Below, piece by piece: positions 62,785-64,000 of a DNA stretch of 64,000 bases; positions within the stretch are counted from its first letter, which is position 1; every line of letters begins with the position of its first letter. Origin of the DNA: Bacteroidota bacterium (lineage in GTDB: Bacteria; Bacteroidota; Bacteroidia; NS11-12g; UBA955); NCBI GenBank assembly GCA_016787485.1, contig JAEUUL010000004.1:221017-285016 (forward strand). The letters are read 5' to 3'. The notes beneath the pieces were generated by a model. It searched no databases, was not told where the DNA came from, and worked only from the letters and a program-made list of their open reading frames with translations. The position numbers and the translations under genes were made by a program.

Positions 62785-64000
62785 ATGCTTTCCAGTATAC
62801 TCCGGCCTTTGGTTCGTTCTGTTTTATTCTGGCTGGGGCTATTCCTGCTGCAGTCTCTGCTCTTTTTGTTTTTTGCCTGGTCCGGGTATTCCGGAACCTT
62901 ATGGGAAGCGGCTTTGTCTTTGTGGCATGGCTTGCGCATGCATGTTGCCACTGCCAGTATACTCAGTTTTCCCTGGTTTGCCGGGGGAGTTTGGGTGCTT
63001 CTGTCTCCAAAACATGCTGCTTCGGTTTCTGCCGTTTTGAAGATATGGATGTGGATTGCCCTCGGGGTCGTGTGCACAGTGGGCTCGGCGGATATGGCCC
63101 TTTTTCATGCCTGGGGCAGTAAGCTGAATCTTCAGGCACTGGAGTATCTGCATTACCCGCGCGAGGCCATGGTCACCATTTTTGATGCTTCCAATCTGCT
63201 GTACGCAGGGGCAGCATTTGGCCTCTTTCTGTTTGGGTTTCTGATTCTGCGTCGCTTGAATCTTCGCATAGAACCCGGCGACGGCAAGCCCAACCGGGTG
63301 GTTCTGTCTGTCAGTCTCCTTTTTATTGCCGGTCTTTTTCTCATTTCAGCCAGGGGCGGGGTGAAAAGTGAAGTGCTCAACCGCAACCATGTATTCCGTT
63401 CAGGGCACAGTGTTTTAAATTATACCGCACTGAACAGTTTCTGGAATTTTATGGATTTGCTGATGGCTCCCGGGGGTAAATCTGCGAGATATACCTTTTT
63501 CCCGGTTTCGGAGTCTGAAGTGACTGTGTTGCAGATGCAACAGGTGCAGGATGACAGTACTGTTCAGGTTGTTTTTACAGGCAAACCCAATGTGATCATT
63601 GTAATGCTTGAAAGCTGGGGTTCTGATGCTGTGGAATGCGTGGGTGGCGAAAAAGGGGTGGCTCCGCACTTTTCACAATTGGCGGATGAAGGCTTGCTTT
63701 TCAACCGTTTTTTTGCCAGCGGTACACGCACAGAACAGGGCTTGCTGGCAGTATTAAGCGGCATGCCGGCAAGGCCTGTGGGTTCGGCTATTCAGTCATT
63801 CGGCACCTTTGATCATCTGCCAAATCTGTACAATGTGTTTAACAAACGGGGTTATCAAACCAGTTATTATTATGGCGGAAGACTCTCGTTTGACAATGTG
63901 GAGGCCTATCTGCGTTCTGCCGGCGTGCAACATATGGTGGGAATACAGGAGGTAAATCCGCAGCGCAAAACCAAATGGGGTGCATATGATGAAGAAGTGC
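62785..64000 (+). CDS. LtaS-type membrane sulfatase/phosphoglycerol transferase, partial
   Basis: 405 codons, open at the right edge. Five hydrophobic segments (about residues 9-30, 48-72, 88-110, 130-155, 170-190) precede an alkaline-phosphatase-fold domain: VIIVMLESWGSDAVE (metal Glu) and FASGTRTEQGLLAVLSGMPARP with the Thr nucleophile region (quoted as FASGTRTEQG). YQTSYYYGGRLSFDNVEAYL is a conserved later block. In Gram-negative bacteria such proteins transfer phosphoethanolamine or phosphoglycerol to envelope glycans or lipids. Probably not a true lipoteichoic acid synthase in this host. Confidence 0.9.
   Translation, partial: MLSSILRPLVRSVLFWLGLFLLQSLLFLFFAWSGYSGTLWEAALSLWHGLRMHVATASILSFPWFAGGVWVLLSPKHAASVSAVLKIWMWIALGVVCTVGSADMALFHAWGSKLNLQALEYLHYPREAMVTIFDASNLLYAGAAFGLFLFGFLILRRLNLRIEPGDGKPNRVVLSVSLLFIAGLFLISARGGVKSEVLNRNHVFRSGHSVLNYTALNSFWNFMDLLMAPGGKSARYTFFPVSESEVTVLQMQQVQDDSTVQVVFTGKPNVIIVMLESWGSDAVECVGGEKGVAPHFSQLADEGLLFNRFFASGTRTEQGLLAVLSGMPARPVGSAIQSFGTFDHLPNLYNVFNKRGYQTSYYYGGRLSFDNVEAYLRSAGVQHMVGIQEVNPQRKTKWGAYDEEV

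Overview
The window reads as chromosomal DNA of a Bacteroidota member, most likely of the Chitinophagia/Sphingobacteriia type. The evidence is a TonB-dependent receptor/DUF4249 lipoprotein pair, DUF4270, DUF4199 and DUF3276 (PUR-alpha-like) proteins, a protein with a type IX secretion C-terminal signal, a short CarB, and many copies of the Bacteroidota -7 promoter box TAnnTTTG. That box often lies only 4-10 nt before the start codon. There are no rRNA genes, prophage or CRISPR array. One tRNA-Arg(CCU) gene is present. Coding is dense on both strands.

Layout. 0-8 kb: an SDR enzyme, small envelope proteins, and a surface-polysaccharide block (deacetylase-like protein, FemAB/GNAT-type acetyltransferase, gmd-fcl for GDP-L-fucose, two glycosyltransferases). 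8-14 kb: pterin dehydratase, tRNA-Arg, dtd, panC divergent from a half-length GT5 protein that lacks the substrate motif, DUF4270, a DAHP synthase with an altered metal ligand, and a secreted VWA protein. 14-18.4 kb: two amino-acid permeases and kbl. 18.4-26.3 kb: an accessory segment bracketed by two inverted copies of a roughly 0.4-0.5 kb non-coding repeat. It holds a secreted protein with seven copies of a W-A...P-T-x-E-E repeat, an AT-rich restriction-modification block (Dcm-like methyltransferase, chimeric MvaI/BcnI-type nuclease, Vsr, a small unknown) and a GH3-family protein.

26.4-30 kb: a tight five-gene operon (DUF4199, plsC, gatC, ABC ATPase, M28 peptidase). 30-44 kb: DUF3276, an ABC exporter, a fused phytol/dolichol-kinase plus DUF92 membrane enzyme, DUF4249 with its TonB receptor, a second TonB receptor, DinB-like protein, an arylsulfotransferase-like T9SS cargo, a GT87 mannosyltransferase-like protein and a VOC protein. 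44-49 kb: pnp and rpsO with clear terminators, threonine aldolase, and a REP-associated transposase followed by five REP-like palindromes. 49-58 kb: a large secreted coiled-coil protein, then an anti-sigma-like protein, an ECF sigma factor and a 1353-residue secreted beta-propeller/caspase protein with an EF-hand. The last three form one apparent regulatory-proteolytic unit. 58-64 kb: carB without its allosteric domain, a front-end fatty-acid desaturase, and the start of an LtaS-type sulfatase that runs off the edge.

The items most worth follow-up are the caspase/ECF sigma/anti-sigma unit, the chimeric restriction enzyme with Dcm and Vsr between inverted repeats, the prenol-kinase fusion, the seven-repeat secreted protein, the degenerate half-GT5 protein, and the promoter-to-start-codon spacing that suggests frequent leaderless mRNAs.
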